From contig JAMAHW010000099.1 of the NCBI GenBank assembly GCA_023627715.1, positions 1-64,000 of the forward strand: a stretch of DNA of 64,000 bases. The letters are read 5' to 3'. This document shows positions 11,049 through 21,794 of this stretch, piece after piece; position 1 is the stretch's first letter; each line of letters begins with the position of its first letter. Source of the DNA: Periconia sp. R9002 (lineage: Eukaryota; Ascomycota; Dothideomycetes; Pleosporales; Periconiaceae). The position numbers were made by a program, and so were the translations under genes. The notes under the pieces were generated by a model that saw nothing but the letters and a program-made list of their open reading frames with translations, did no database searches and was not told the origin of the DNA.

Positions 11049-12094
11049 CGTGGTAATGTGTTGTGATTTGACAGCCTGGTGAGTGCTTAGTAAAAAGATA
11101 CCGTGGGTGAATGTGATAATGTTCAAAAATCAAACGTGTAATTACGTCAATTAGGAATGAAAAAATACCTCGGTAGGATTGAGGTCATTAGTCAGGTTCT
11201 GAGTCATAAGGGCTTGGTAGTGATGCACTGATCAGTTGGATGGTTAGATTTAGCATATGGTCAGCCTAGTCCCGGTGATGTAGACATTCAAAGAGGAGAT
11301 TGGATGATGAATATTGTTTAATAATCCGTTCAGAGCAGAAAGTGCATAACAGAAATAAGTAATATATGGAAATAATTTCAGAGCTGACTGCTTTAACAGA
11401 CAAGGTGTTGGGGTAGACATATCATTACTGTTATCAATGGATGTGTATATTTGTTGATAAGTACACGCGTATTAAGCAAGGTACATAAACCATATTCGGC
11501 AATTCGGCGTTGCTGGAATTCCCCGATGGCGTTCTGCCTCATCAGGCTTGTGGGATTATATCGACCTACTACCCTTGCCTGCACCCGCGAATGCTCTTTG
11601 ACAAGTGCGCATTTCTCGCCCTAGCCGCAAACCGACACCAAGCAGCGAGCAAGCACAAGTTGCTAGTTTCAATACGGCTATCAAATGGATATTAGGTGAA
11701 TGTCGGACACACTACAGAAATTGTGGCACAGGAAGAATGCCCGAAGTAACAAGACTGATTCAGAAGGGAATGCAAATATGATGCCGCTACGAGCCATGGA
11801 TGGTGTTAGATCGTGAGACCCTTGAATGGCGTCGCGGCACTAGCGACCGATCATAGCAATGACAAGCAGTTTCTAGTGTCTGGACTGAAGCTTCAACAAC
11901 GAGCACCAACTTGTTACAGCAAATTGAGGGTCTCGCCATCGGTTAAAGCTTCTGTTGATAAAGCTTCTCTAAATGATCGCCGCGTTTCAGGTGCGGCAGG
12001 GGATGGGGATGAAACACGAGACGCTGCAGAACCGTTCTTGGCGTAGCGACAACAACGACGACCTCACGGTGTTCTCAACCACTTCATCTCTACC
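11049..12094. other. Intergenic between divergent MFS (-) and membrane-anchored protein (+)
   Basis: Upstream sequence of both genes. A short open frame at 11813-12046 has no support. AT-rich around 11300-11500. Confidence 0.5.
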
Positions 12095-12946
12095 ATGGAT
12101 TTTCTCGTTCGTTGTGCCCTTTCGTTGCGAAGCGCCATGACAATTCCAAGGCGCTATATTGTGATAGCATCGTCCGTCACACTCATTCTACTCATCGCCA
12201 TATCCCTCGGAGTCTCCATTGAAGCCCGCACGCCACCCCAGAAACTGGTCCAAATATCCATCGCGCAGGCAGCAAAAGCTGGACCGGCCGAGATACAGGC
12301 GCAAAAGGCGGGAGTCAAGATAAACGGGACCGATTTTGATCGCGCAGATGTCCTGAACGGGACCAGCACAGTTGGATTACAGCAACATGGGTCTACAGTG
12401 TCTATCACCCAGCCCACAGCCGTGCCCACGGCATCGGATGAAGGAATGATCGGAGCGACACCCACACCTCAACCCACACAATCAGAAGAGGACGAGTACA
12501 TTGGCCCTAAAGAATCTGCTACTCCGACGCCAATCCCTGCTCCGCCGCCGGTATCTCAGACTCCAATACTTGCCTTCTCCTATGCTGGTTCAGGTGGACC
12601 CAAGCACTGCCGCGGAGAGCTTCTTCAAAAACTAGAAATTCCACAGCCTGCGAGTAATTGGATCAACGGTACCTGTGTCGATTTGCCGGGGGATGCACAA
12701 TGCGGTGTGTTCTTCGGTGGGAAAGAAGCTGGGTGTGAAGCACAATTATTCAACATGCCAGCCTGCTTAAATACCACCAGGACCTATGTAAACACCGTCG
12801 TGTTCATGCCTGAGGAGCGTCCAATCGGTGCGCGTTGGAGAAGCATGTTCGTCAGGTGTGGAGTTGATGCACCTGAGGCTGGTTTGATCGATCCAGCAGT
12901 TCTAGGGGGGTTGATAAAGACGAAACCCAAGCCTGGAGGAGGATGA
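12095..12946 (+). CDS. Type II membrane-anchored, Cys-containing extracellular protein, unknown
   Basis: Intronless, 283 residues. A short basic cytoplasmic N-terminus (…SAMTIPRR) precedes one hydrophobic segment at about residues 21-42 (YIVIASSVTLILLIAISLGV). A Pro/Thr/Ser-rich stalk (TPTPQPTQSEEDE..., PTPIPAPPPVSQTP) follows. The compact C-terminal domain has six cysteines (HCRG, TCVD, QCGV, GCEA, ACLN, RCGV) that could make three disulfides. Several N-glycosylation sequons are present. The layout suggests a membrane-tethered or shed ectodomain at the cell surface. No named domain is recognised. An alternative start at residue 15 (MTIPRR) would give a shorter cytoplasmic tail without changing the topology. 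Confidence 0.72.
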   Translation: MDFLVRCALSLRSAMTIPRRYIVIASSVTLILLIAISLGVSIEARTPPQKLVQISIAQAAKAGPAEIQAQKAGVKINGTDFDRADVLNGTSTVGLQQHGSTVSITQPTAVPTASDEGMIGATPTPQPTQSEEDEYIGPKESATPTPIPAPPPVSQTPILAFSYAGSGGPKHCRGELLQKLEIPQPASNWINGTCVDLPGDAQCGVFFGGKEAGCEAQLFNMPACLNTTRTYVNTVVFMPEERPIGARWRSMFVRCGVDAPEAGLIDPAVLGGLIKTKPKPGGG

Positions 12947-14033
12947 AAGGAAAAATCATACAGAATAAATTGCAGCAAAAATATACAATCGCCGAAAGAG
13001 TGCGATTCGAGCCTTAGAAAGTTAGCTGAGATTCACGATGATCGATTCGGGTGAATTGACATCACAACGATGCGTCGTACGTGTGGATGTGTTATCCGGA
13101 TGATACATATACGCAGGCATAGCTCTGGGTTTCATTTTTCAGGGATGAAGGAATTCGATGCAGCAAGGACAGTCAGAAGCAATGATGTACCTAGGTTAAG
13201 CTTAAATTATACCCCAATAGCAAATTCATAGAAGTAGTATTACATAACCTGCTACAATAGCACCTGATATTATCATACATTATGTATGCTATATACGACG
13301 GGCTACAACCCCATAGTCCATCTCATCTTACTTATTATCCACTCTCCCTCGAGAACACGTGTGCTCTTAACACGATCAGGAGTGAAAAAGCGTTCGATTT
13401 TGAGAACAACAAATGCTACAGAGGGACACTGTCATACATTCAATACAATTATATAGTTGGATATGAATCTATGTAGACCCTTCGTAGATATGCTTGATCT
13501 AATACGTGTCCTAACAGGGGAACCAAAAGACAGTTACTACGTGCATTTACAGATACTGTTTGGTTAGTCTTGGTATTCTGAATATACTAGTGTAGAACTT
13601 TATTGATAGTTTCAATGATGATCTTCTAGTACTGTGATGGGGTAAGCGTGTAAGGTTGGCCGTAACATGTCATCACGTGATGAGAGACATTCACTCACGT
13701 ACATAACATTCTATGCGCACTGAATATTCACAATGTGCTGTGCAATTCTATACAAAATCTCTAGAACTTTAGAATGCAATGTGAAATAACAATAATCTAT
13801 GCTGCTATGTACTAAGTAGGAATTGAAGTGAATATAAAAGTCGTAATAGCATCCACAACCTCACCTCAAATCTCGACAATAACAAGGCAGAATAGTCAAA
13901 CGCACGCAGTCACCTAATTCGGAAAATTGCAGGATAAATACTACCTGCATCTCCCACAACCACACCGTTTCTACCCATTCCCTGCCCATACCCTTTAGAT
14001 CCTCCTCAACCACTACCTGTTTTCTCTCGCGCA
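12947..14033. other. Intergenic, with promoter at right
   Basis: AT-rich and without a supported gene. The last 200 nt are the promoter and pyrimidine-rich leader of the downstream nuclease-like gene. Confidence 0.55.
13833..13840 (+). promoter_or_regulatory. TATA box
   Basis: TATAAAAG, 194 nt upstream of the ATG at 14034. It is followed by a CT-rich leader (about 13945-14025). Confidence 0.55.
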
Positions 14034-15005
14034 ATGTCTAAGCAACAGCTTACCGCCCTGAAAACCGAACTGCGAACGATCCCGCAAGCGGAGATCCTCC
14101 GACGGTACTTCCGGGGAGAGCAGATTGGGCGGGCTAGGTCCAGCTCCTCTCCCGCACAGAACGCGGTCTTTGTGACCCTCCGGCGGTGTTGGAACCAAAA
14201 CCCGCCGTACAACATGATGGAAATCGGCATTACCGTCCACAACAGCAAGCAGCAGTATCAGCAACCAGCCGGCCCGCACGGCGAGAACATCCTTAATGAT
14301 GTCGACTTCTTCCACCTGCGGTTCCGGAAGGATGCTAGCTTGCGGATCCGGGACGGATTGGGTGTTGACCCCGAGAAGTTCCACTTCGGCACAACAGACT
14401 TTGTGGAACATGACGAGGCACTCGAACTGCTCAAGGCGATCTGGCACCAGCCGATTGACGAGACTAACCCCGCCGCTGGCTTCCGCCCCGTCATCTGCAT
14501 GATGGCCGCGAACGACCGACCCGTCCCTCCGTTCGCCCACGTTGACTTCAACTTTTTCCCAAACCAATACCACACCACCGTCGCCGTTCTCGACCCAGAG
14601 ATCGTGGCATCGCAAAATTCTCTGGCCTGTTTAACTTTTGTTCCACCAGTTGATCATATCCTGGCCCAACACTTTGGCATTACCGCTTTCGATCCTTGGA
14701 ACACCGGAAACCAAGCAGCATATATGACTATCTTCGCAGTTATGGCATCCCTTCGAACCGATCTCAACTCTTTTTCTTGCACAAAGACCGCTCAAGAAGT
14801 CGTTCAGTACTTAGTGGGTCACAAGACACCTCACGGTCCGGTTGGAACTGCTTTGTACTGTTCCAAGTGCGCTAGCTTCACCCACGTCTCCACGGATTGC
14901 CCTGAGCCGTTGCCCACGTGCAGCTTGTGTCGAAATGCTCCCGAGTATTGGCGTCAATTGGCTGCATTGAGCCACACGGACAGCGCCTGTAGCTACCGAT
15001 ATTAA
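14034..15005 (+). CDS. Gfd2/YDR514C-like RNase-H-fold protein with C-terminal CCHC knuckle
   Basis: Intronless, 323 residues. The core from about residue 45 (NAVFVTLRRCW...MMEIGITVHNSK, then DVDFFHLRF and a late HVDFNFF) resembles the beta-strand order of the fungal Gfd2/YDR514C group of DEDDh-exonuclease-like proteins. The expected first-strand acidic pair (D-x-E) is not evident: that strand reads VFVTLRR, so catalytic activity is doubtful. Residues 276-289 form CSKCASFTHVSTDC, an exact CX2CX4HX4C zinc knuckle, followed by a second CX2C (TCSLC). The knuckle points to RNA or single-stranded DNA binding. Assignment of the core fold is inference from motif resemblance. The coding region is clearly more GC-rich than its flanks. 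Confidence 0.68.
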   Translation: MSKQQLTALKTELRTIPQAEILRRYFRGEQIGRARSSSSPAQNAVFVTLRRCWNQNPPYNMMEIGITVHNSKQQYQQPAGPHGENILNDVDFFHLRFRKDASLRIRDGLGVDPEKFHFGTTDFVEHDEALELLKAIWHQPIDETNPAAGFRPVICMMAANDRPVPPFAHVDFNFFPNQYHTTVAVLDPEIVASQNSLACLTFVPPVDHILAQHFGITAFDPWNTGNQAAYMTIFAVMASLRTDLNSFSCTKTAQEVVQYLVGHKTPHGPVGTALYCSKCASFTHVSTDCPEPLPTCSLCRNAPEYWRQLAALSHTDSACSYRY

Positions 15006-15365
15006 GAATCGTAGCGTTATTGGTATGGACTGAGTGGGATGCTGTTCACAGCACAGAAACGAGCCCTCCGCCCAGTGAGTTTTGATCACATATCATTCCG
15101 ACATTCCTATTCACAGCTGTTAGATTATCTAGAGATCTATCACTAGCGGGATCAATTTGAAAAGGCTTATCACCAATGGTGTCATTATCGAGCGTTCAAC
15201 ATAAAGGCGTTATCTTCATGAAGCTTACCCAGAGCGCCGTTGAATACAGCTTCTCGATTTCATTCCGCATAGTGTAAAGTTTTCAATCCAGACTCGATCA
15301 GTAGATACAATCAGATTCTTCATCCAAAAAGTATATTTTTCTTGTGACTTCAAAACCAATCAATT
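15006..15365. other. Convergent intergenic region
   Basis: 3' ends of the nuclease-like (+) and UPF0303 (-) genes. Nothing else seen. Confidence 0.55.
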
Positions 15366-15950
15366 TCACTTTGACTCTCTCTCGCATTCCTTAATCAAAC
15401 TCTGCAACCCTTCAACAACAACCATATGATCCTCGTCCTGCTTCAAGCCGCTAACAATGACCACAGCAACGGTGCCCTCCACGCCTTTGATCTTCACAGG
15501 AACCCCGCCGCCATGAATCGCATAGTCCCCGGCACGCTCACCAAGAGCGTACTTCTTCGCAAAAGCCTCCTCGTCGCCTCCAAATTTGCGTCCCATGAAA
15601 TAGCTACTTGTCCCCCAGCGCTTCACGGTGCGTCGCTTCCTCGCAACCCAGATGTCGTTGTCAGGCTGGATGCCTGACCCTGTCGCGCAGTGGAAGAGGA
15701 GGTTGTCGGTGTTGGCGTGCGTGATGTTGATTATGGCGGCGGCATTGGGGTAGAGCGATTGAATGCGAGTGCGGAGCGCGCAGCCTAGGCTGAAGGCATC
15801 GTTGGCGGTGAAACGTGGAAGGACGAGCGCATCAGTCTGCGATTTGATGGCTTCAAGCTGAGTAGAGTATGAGCGCGTGTGGGGATGTTTTTGAGCGGAG
15901 ACTTAAAATGCACGTACGTCTTGAGGTGCGGCGGCGAGTTTTTCGGTCAT
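15366..15950 (-). CDS. UPF0303 protein, YBR137W homologue (HbpS/GlcG-like fold)
   Basis: Exons 15950-15918 (33 nt) and 15857-15366 with a 60-nt intron (GTACGT...CTCAG) encode 174 residues, close to yeast YBR137W (179). Typical segments are the FSLGCALRTRIQSLYP helix, an AAAIINITHANTDNLLFHC strand pair, PDNDIWVARKRRTVKRWGTSS, then FMGRKFGGDEEAFAKKY and YAIHGGGVPVKIKG. The family has the Gly-rich HbpS/GlcG fold and forms cytosolic oligomers. YBR137W has been linked to the Get/Sgt2 tail-anchored protein pathway; enzymatic activity is not established. Start chosen because the 11-codon first exon splices in phase 0 and no other in-frame ATG lies upstream of the conserved region. Confidence 0.85.
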
Positions 15951-17909
15951 GTTGGAAACGTGGCGTTGTGCGTTGGTGTTCGTGATTGGGGTTAATGTGT
16001 AGAGAAAAAGTGTGGATTGAGTTTGATGTTCGTCGTTGGGGTCGGGTATGCAAATCTAGTACCTGGTTTTGTGGGTCTACAGTTGACCATTCGAATCATG
16101 TACGCCCTAGTCATTATGATCTCATATCGAACTAAAGATAGCTAAGCTTGCAGTGGGCGTTTGGTGGAGCTTGGATTTTGTACGGCATGCATGTAAAGGT
16201 TTGTCGTCGTGACCATCTCAGTCAGCATTTGAGCTACTTGGCTACTTTTCGCGAGCTACTTTCGCACCAATCATGAATGCAGTCAAGACAAATATTATTT
16301 TACACCGCACGTATTGATCCACGCATTTCAATCCCAGGCTTGCACCCTAGCCTCGCGTTTGTAAAATCGCTTATTCACACAACCCCGCACCAACGATGTT
16401 CCGTTGTCATGGCAGCACTCGAAGAAGCATTGTGAATTAGTATCATGCGAATCAATTTCGACCATTTTTGCTCCTTCCACACCTTTGGATGATCTTGAAC
16501 AACGGCTCCGCCATTCCGCCTGTGATTCATCTAATCTCTGCGAAATATCAGGATCGGATCGTGTCTTCACATTGCGCGGCGTCTCCGGTCTGCATGGTGG
16601 TTATATTGATACCCTCGTTCTGCTTGGTCTAAAGAACTCGACCAACTACTACAACTTTGCCGCCTAGGGGGACGGCGTCATAGCCAGGTGTTGCGAGTTA
16701 TGTACTAACGGCGGACTGCTGAATAACAATTACCCATTGTGCATGAACAATGCTGTAGTCGAAGGATTATTCTCACAGGCATGCCTGCATTTGCCATGGT
16801 AATCATACGTGTAGACTTGAGCCGAATGTCGAACCAAATTTTTCGGCATGAGTAGCGGCATTACCTTCCATTTATGCACAGGAAGATAATCGTTTTCGGA
16901 ACAGCTCACGTTGCAACTGATTTTATCTACATAATATATCTTTAAATTCTATGGTGGAGAACGGTCTATGAACAAGTCACATTTGTAAAGTCTTATCAAT
17001 GTAATGAACCATATTTAAGAGTCTACTTTAGACTGGACTGTATCTATAGTCAACATTGGAGCAAAAGCTTTGCTAAGTGAAATAGATTTCTTAACCATAC
17101 AAGTGCCTGCTCGGAATGATGTCATTGCTGCGTCGGTGAAAGTTCACGCCGGGCCAGGGAACGGCGAATCTTTTTGCTTGTTTGTCTGTTTGCTGTTGAC
17201 TAGTAGCACAAAGTGAGAGAACCGTGTCAGCGAAAGTAATAATGAGACGCTAGACGCTACCAGACAGTAACACGGCCTAGACAGGGTGACACAGAGACAA
17301 GGTCCCAAGGACGAGAGAGTGTAAGAAACTATCAATCCGACAATGGCGCAGTCGTGCTCATTGGAGATGGGCTTAAGCTGCACAATACCACTCATAGCGA
17401 TAATATAATCTATTGTGAGCATGGCAGTGCAAATTGGATTTATACTGGGATTGGATAGGGCAAGCTGTTATACCTGCTCCTTAGAACTACATTGCTTGAC
17501 GTTCTATTCTGTTGTCCAACCTGCGCTTGATTGTGGACAAGACGTTGTTATTTTCTCTCACTTACTTCGTGGGATCTGATAGGCTGGCTAGCAGAAAGTC
17601 GTGGTCACCAACGATTAGACCTGACTCTACCATTTCCTAATCGGGAAATGGAGCATAGCTTGCAAGACATCACTCAACTCACCTCGTTGACACGTGACCC
17701 GAGCGTCTACCTTGAAGTACAACCAACCCCCCTTCAAACATTTTCCACCCTCTTTCTCGCACCCTCCGCCATACACATAACCCTTTGCTTTCAAAAATAG
17801 TGTCTTCGTACCTTGCGATCCGTAGCTTTGCGTTTTGTCATATCGACAATCTTGTACACTGTACACTACGTTTAACAGCATTTCCGTTTCAAAGGATCAG
17901 AGGGGAGAC
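15951..17909. other. Intergenic, about 2 kb, no supported gene
   Basis: Contains the upstream regions of the UPF0303 gene (left) and the J-domain gene (right). Open frames at 16328-16667 and 17144-17422 look like chance. AT-rich at 16900-17100. Confidence 0.55.
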
Positions 17910-18894
17910 ATGGAAGCCAATTCCACCGATTCCCAGCCTCCAGGTTTGTCTCGTCATCATTCACCGGTTTTTGTTGCTCACAGCTAATTGTACAGGCTCC
18001 GTCCCGTTTGAAGCTAGCGATGTCGATACAACCCAACAAGCAGATGTGTCTGCACAAGTCAACGAGACCGAAATGATGGCGCAGACGGAAGTCTCTTCTG
18101 AGGCCGATTATGGCAGTCAAGACGCTGGAGATTCTTCCCTCCTCCCTGCCGCTCCGCAAGTTCTCCCTGAGGTCCGTCCTTGGAATCGAGCCAACCGGGG
18201 TTTCGAGATCTTTGTCGACAATGACGCTGCTTCCGGCGCCCCTGCTGCTACGACCCCTAGGCACGACGGTCGTAGGATTCTTGGTCTCTTGAAACCCAAC
18301 GCACTTCACCGTACTGGACCTCGTCTTCGCAGCCCCAGCACTCCGTTCACCTTCAACATTTTCGACGCCAACTGGGAGGATTTGGAGAACTACTCGATCA
18401 CGTCCCCTTCTGACTCTGACCCTTCTTTCAATTCCTCTCCCGCCCCGGGCACACCCCTTACGCCTGCTACACCCGCTACGCCCGTCACGCCCGTCACGCC
18501 CGTCACACCAGCCCATCCAACCTTAGCTCCAGGAGCCGCTGGGCACTCGCATCCTTCGAAAAATACTAGGGGTCGGCCAAAAACCCAGTTTGTCCGCTCT
18601 CCTCTCCGTCTCCGCCAGCGCAATCTTGCCCCAGTCGGTTCCCCCATTCAGGTTCCCAGGAATATGGAACTGTACACGCTGCTCGACATCAAGGACTGGA
18701 CTGCTAGCATCTCGGAGATCAAAGCAGCATACAAGATGGCTGCGGTCAAGTACCATCCAGACAAGTTCGACGAGGAGAACCGTGAGATGGCTCACGTTCG
18801 CATGTCTAGAATCAACGCAGCTCGTGACGTCCTCGTCAACGACGCTGCTAGGAAACAGTATCATGAGCACGGCAAAGTCCCCTGGATGACCTAA
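17910..18894 (+). CDS. J-domain (DnaJ/Hsp40) protein, C-terminal J domain
   Basis: Exons 17910-17943 and 17996-18894 (52-nt intron, GTTTGT...TACAG) encode 310 residues. The first 220 residues are low-complexity and acidic/Ser/Pro-rich, with a Thr-Pro repeat (TPATPATPVTPVTPVTP) at about residues 167-183. The J domain occupies the C-terminus: ELYTLLDIKDW, helix II with KYHPDKF (the HPD loop needed to stimulate Hsp70 ATPase), and ARDVLVNDAARKQYHEHGK. There is no G/F region, zinc finger or substrate domain, so it is a class C Hsp40. A J domain at the C-terminus is less usual than at the N-terminus. Partner and compartment are unknown; no targeting signal is seen. Confidence 0.88.
18459..18508 (+). 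repeat. Thr-Pro coding tandem repeat
   Basis: Imperfect 9-nt units (acgcccgtc and variants) inside the J-protein gene encode alternating TP[A/V] triplets. Length variation between strains would stay in frame. Confidence 0.85.
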
Positions 18895-20456
18895 TCTCTT
18901 CGCACTGAGAATGGGTACCCTGGGTACAAAACTTGAACTTTACTAACTGTAAAAGAGGTGTTTTTTTTCTGATTTCGTATGGTCAACGTTCCAGTCATTC
19001 TGTACAGACAATAATCTACTGGTCTCAAAGGTAGTCCTTTCAAACCTCTCCGCCTAAGCATGTGCAATTTAACCGATTGTCAATTGTGATCTCGATTTTA
19101 TGGAATGGGACTAGGGAAAGGCGATTGGAGGACGTCACCTGCTCTGAATCAGGATAAAATTGTTGTCTGTGTCTTTGGTCGAGACACTCCACTGTATTCT
19201 GGCTACCGTCGTTTGCGGACTTTCGAATTGCTCCTGCTTACGCTATTTGGGGCATCTCATACGGTGGAACTTCACGTAGCTTTGTGGTTATACAATGGGC
19301 ACTGAATGCGAACGCGCAGTTGAAGATCAGTGGAGGGTTCAAAACGATTGTGGGTTTTATTTGTTTGTTCAGCTTATTTGTTTGATTATTTGAACCCTCG
19401 GTTGGCCAAATTTGACTGTCGGCATGGGCGAGTGTACCAGTGATAGTAAATTTTCGAAAGGAGTTCCCATTGGGTTTACGCTTTGAATCTTCGTTACCGA
19501 ATACTACAATCAAAAGGAACCGTTTTCAAAATTCTTGCTTCCTCCCAGTCCTCAAGCAAATGATTAAACTTCCGAAAGCCAATGCCCGGGCTTGATATGT
19601 CGGAATGGCAAGTAAGAAGACTGTGTTTAGCTGTAAGTCCCAACAAACAGTACACAGTAAGCCAGTATTACTAGTCGCCTGCCGCTGCAGAAAACACATG
19701 TTTGATTCAACATTTCGATTCGATGAAATTCAAATTACTCCCAAGAAGGTCTCGATCTGAAAAAAGTTTATTGTACACTGCAGGGAACAATTCTCACATC
19801 TCCGTTCAACCCAAACACAACGGTCTCCGTCAAAGCGAAAACACTCTCCAGCCCAATCTCACCTTCCCAAGAAAAACAAACCCATTCAAAGCATATCCAC
19901 ATCCCTTCATCCCACCCATGCAACACTGCAACGCAACCGTCGCAAAGCAAAAGACCCCCCTTTAAACAACCACCCTGCTTCAAGTAGGCAATGATGTTCA
20001 TTACCCAATAACCAAGTACGAGATCCCTTAGTCCCGGTAGAATGCGGCAGATCCCAAATACCCAGGGACGCCACGTCAGCCTAATTATATTCCAGCTGCA
20101 CAGAGTATGGACCAAGATGCTCGATATTAAAGAGTGGTTTGTGGGTATATACATGCGCGTGGACAGGGTTGTGGCCTATTACCGGCTTTCGCGAACGGTT
20201 CCGAATGGGGCAGGGTAGCCGCCGATCTGGGAGGTAATCTATCTATTGGGGTTGTTGGGGAGGGAGTGTGCGGGTGATGAGTGGCAGAAATAGAAATGCA
20301 AATTGGAAATTCATTATAAAGGGTGTTTGTGTTCTTCTGCTTCTACCAGCGGTTGCTGAGAAGTTGTCAACAAGACGCTGTTAACTATAGGCCAAAGAAC
20401 TCCGCGAGCAGGCAAAACTCATCAAAGCCGCGCAAAAGACTTCAACCTTGAGCAAA
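18895..20456. other. Intergenic, no supported gene
   Basis: The left part is the 3' region of the J-protein gene, with a T-tract at 18961-18968. Open frames on both strands at 19702-20154 overlap each other and have no motif. The right end is the GH114 promoter. Confidence 0.55.
20315..20320 (+). promoter_or_regulatory. TATA box of the GH114 gene
   Basis: TATAAA, 137 nt before the GH114 start codon. Confidence 0.5.
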
Positions 20457-21645
20457 ATGAAGCTCAAACCCATCCTCGCGCTCCCATTCCTTTTCGGCGC
20501 CCTGGTACATGCTTTCCCAGCCGGCGACCTCCCCCTCTCGGCCCCTGTCGAGGCGAAACGCATCGCAAACTACTGGAAACCACCGATCAAATCCAGCATC
20601 CAGTTCATCCTGACGGGCATCCCGGATATCGACGACGGCTACATCAAGCCCAACACGGGCATCTACGAACTCGACATGTTCTGGACTCCGACAGAGACCA
20701 TGAAGGGCCTCACCGAGTTGGGGCAGCGCACGGTGTGCTATTTCTCCGCGGCGACGGCGGAGGAGTGGCGGGATGACTACAAGGAGTTTACAAAGCAAGA
20801 TTTGGGGTTGGAGCTTCCGGATTGGAAGGGGGAGCGGTATTTGGATATTAGGCGGGATAATGTGTTGAAGGTTATGAAGAAGAGGATTGATCTTGCGAAG
20901 CAGAAAGGGTGCGATTCTATTGAACCTGATAACGTGGGTGAGTCGCTAGTTTTATTCTACAATAATTTCTCATCTTTTAGTATAAGGAGCGTGGGTTGCT
21001 GCTGACGAGCGATCGATATCAGATGTGTACTCCAACGACAACGGCTTCAAACCCGAGATCACACCCAACGACACAGTAGTATACCTCCACAAACTCTCCG
21101 AATACGCCCGCAGCAAAGGCATGTCCGTCGGCATCAAGAACTGCATCGAAATCCTCGGCGACATTTTCGACGACGTCGACTTTGCCATTTCCGAAGAGTG
21201 CGTGCAGTGGCTCAACTGCACCGTCTACTCCAACTTCACAACCGCGCCTCGCCCGGGCACAGAAGGAAAAGCCGTCTTCGAAGTCGAATACGTAAACTAC
21301 ACGTACAGCGGCGGCTGGTCGGACGATGGTGTCGCGCTCGATCCATCCAAATTTAAGACGAAGAACGTGAATTTCCCGGGACTGACGAATGAGAAGTTGA
21401 GGAGGAAGTTGTGTAACTTGGATGAGCCGGGGGCTAGTCTCGACAATCCCTATTTGAAGATTAACACGATTATCAAGACGCTGGATTTGGATGGGTTTGT
21501 TATGTTCTGCGATGGAAGTGCGGAGAAAACGAAGACAAAGGACGTGAATAAGCAGAGGGGCAAGAACGATCCCAGGTTGAACAGGAGGAGTTGGGCGCGC
21601 GAACAACAATGGAGGAAAATGGGTGGGCAGGCCTACGACGTGTAG
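20457..21645 (+). CDS. Secreted GH114 endo-alpha-1,4-polygalactosaminidase
   Basis: Exons 20457-20937 and 21023-21645 (85-nt intron, GTGAGT...TATCAG) encode 367 residues. Signal peptide MKLKPILALPFLFGALVHA with cleavage before FPAG. The (beta/alpha)8 GH114 core shows CYFSAATAEEWR (about 94), GERYLDIR (126), CDSIEPDNVDVYSNDNGF (152-169, with the conserved acidic pair), GMSVGIKN, ISEECVQW and KAVFEVEYVNY. Family enzymes hydrolyse alpha-1,4-galactosaminan such as the fungal exopolysaccharide galactosaminogalactan, so self-remodelling of matrix or attack on other microbes are plausible roles. Odd feature: a strongly basic C-terminal tail (KTKTKDVNKQRGK...RRSWAREQQWRK). The gene converges on a cellobiose dehydrogenase gene 150 bp away. 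Confidence 0.9.
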
Positions 21646-21794
21646 TACTAGGTAAACATGTGATAGTTTGATAAAAAAAGTGGAAGTGAAATTTATTCTA
21701 TGGGTATGGCAACACAGAGAGTCGCTATGAAGGGTTTATATACAGAAGAAAAAAAAGGTTTTGAAGTGATTACATGAAAATATGCATGCAAGGC

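Noticed and set aside
19702..20154. Opposing frames of 87 and 128 codons
   Set aside because: They overlap on opposite strands with no motif on either.
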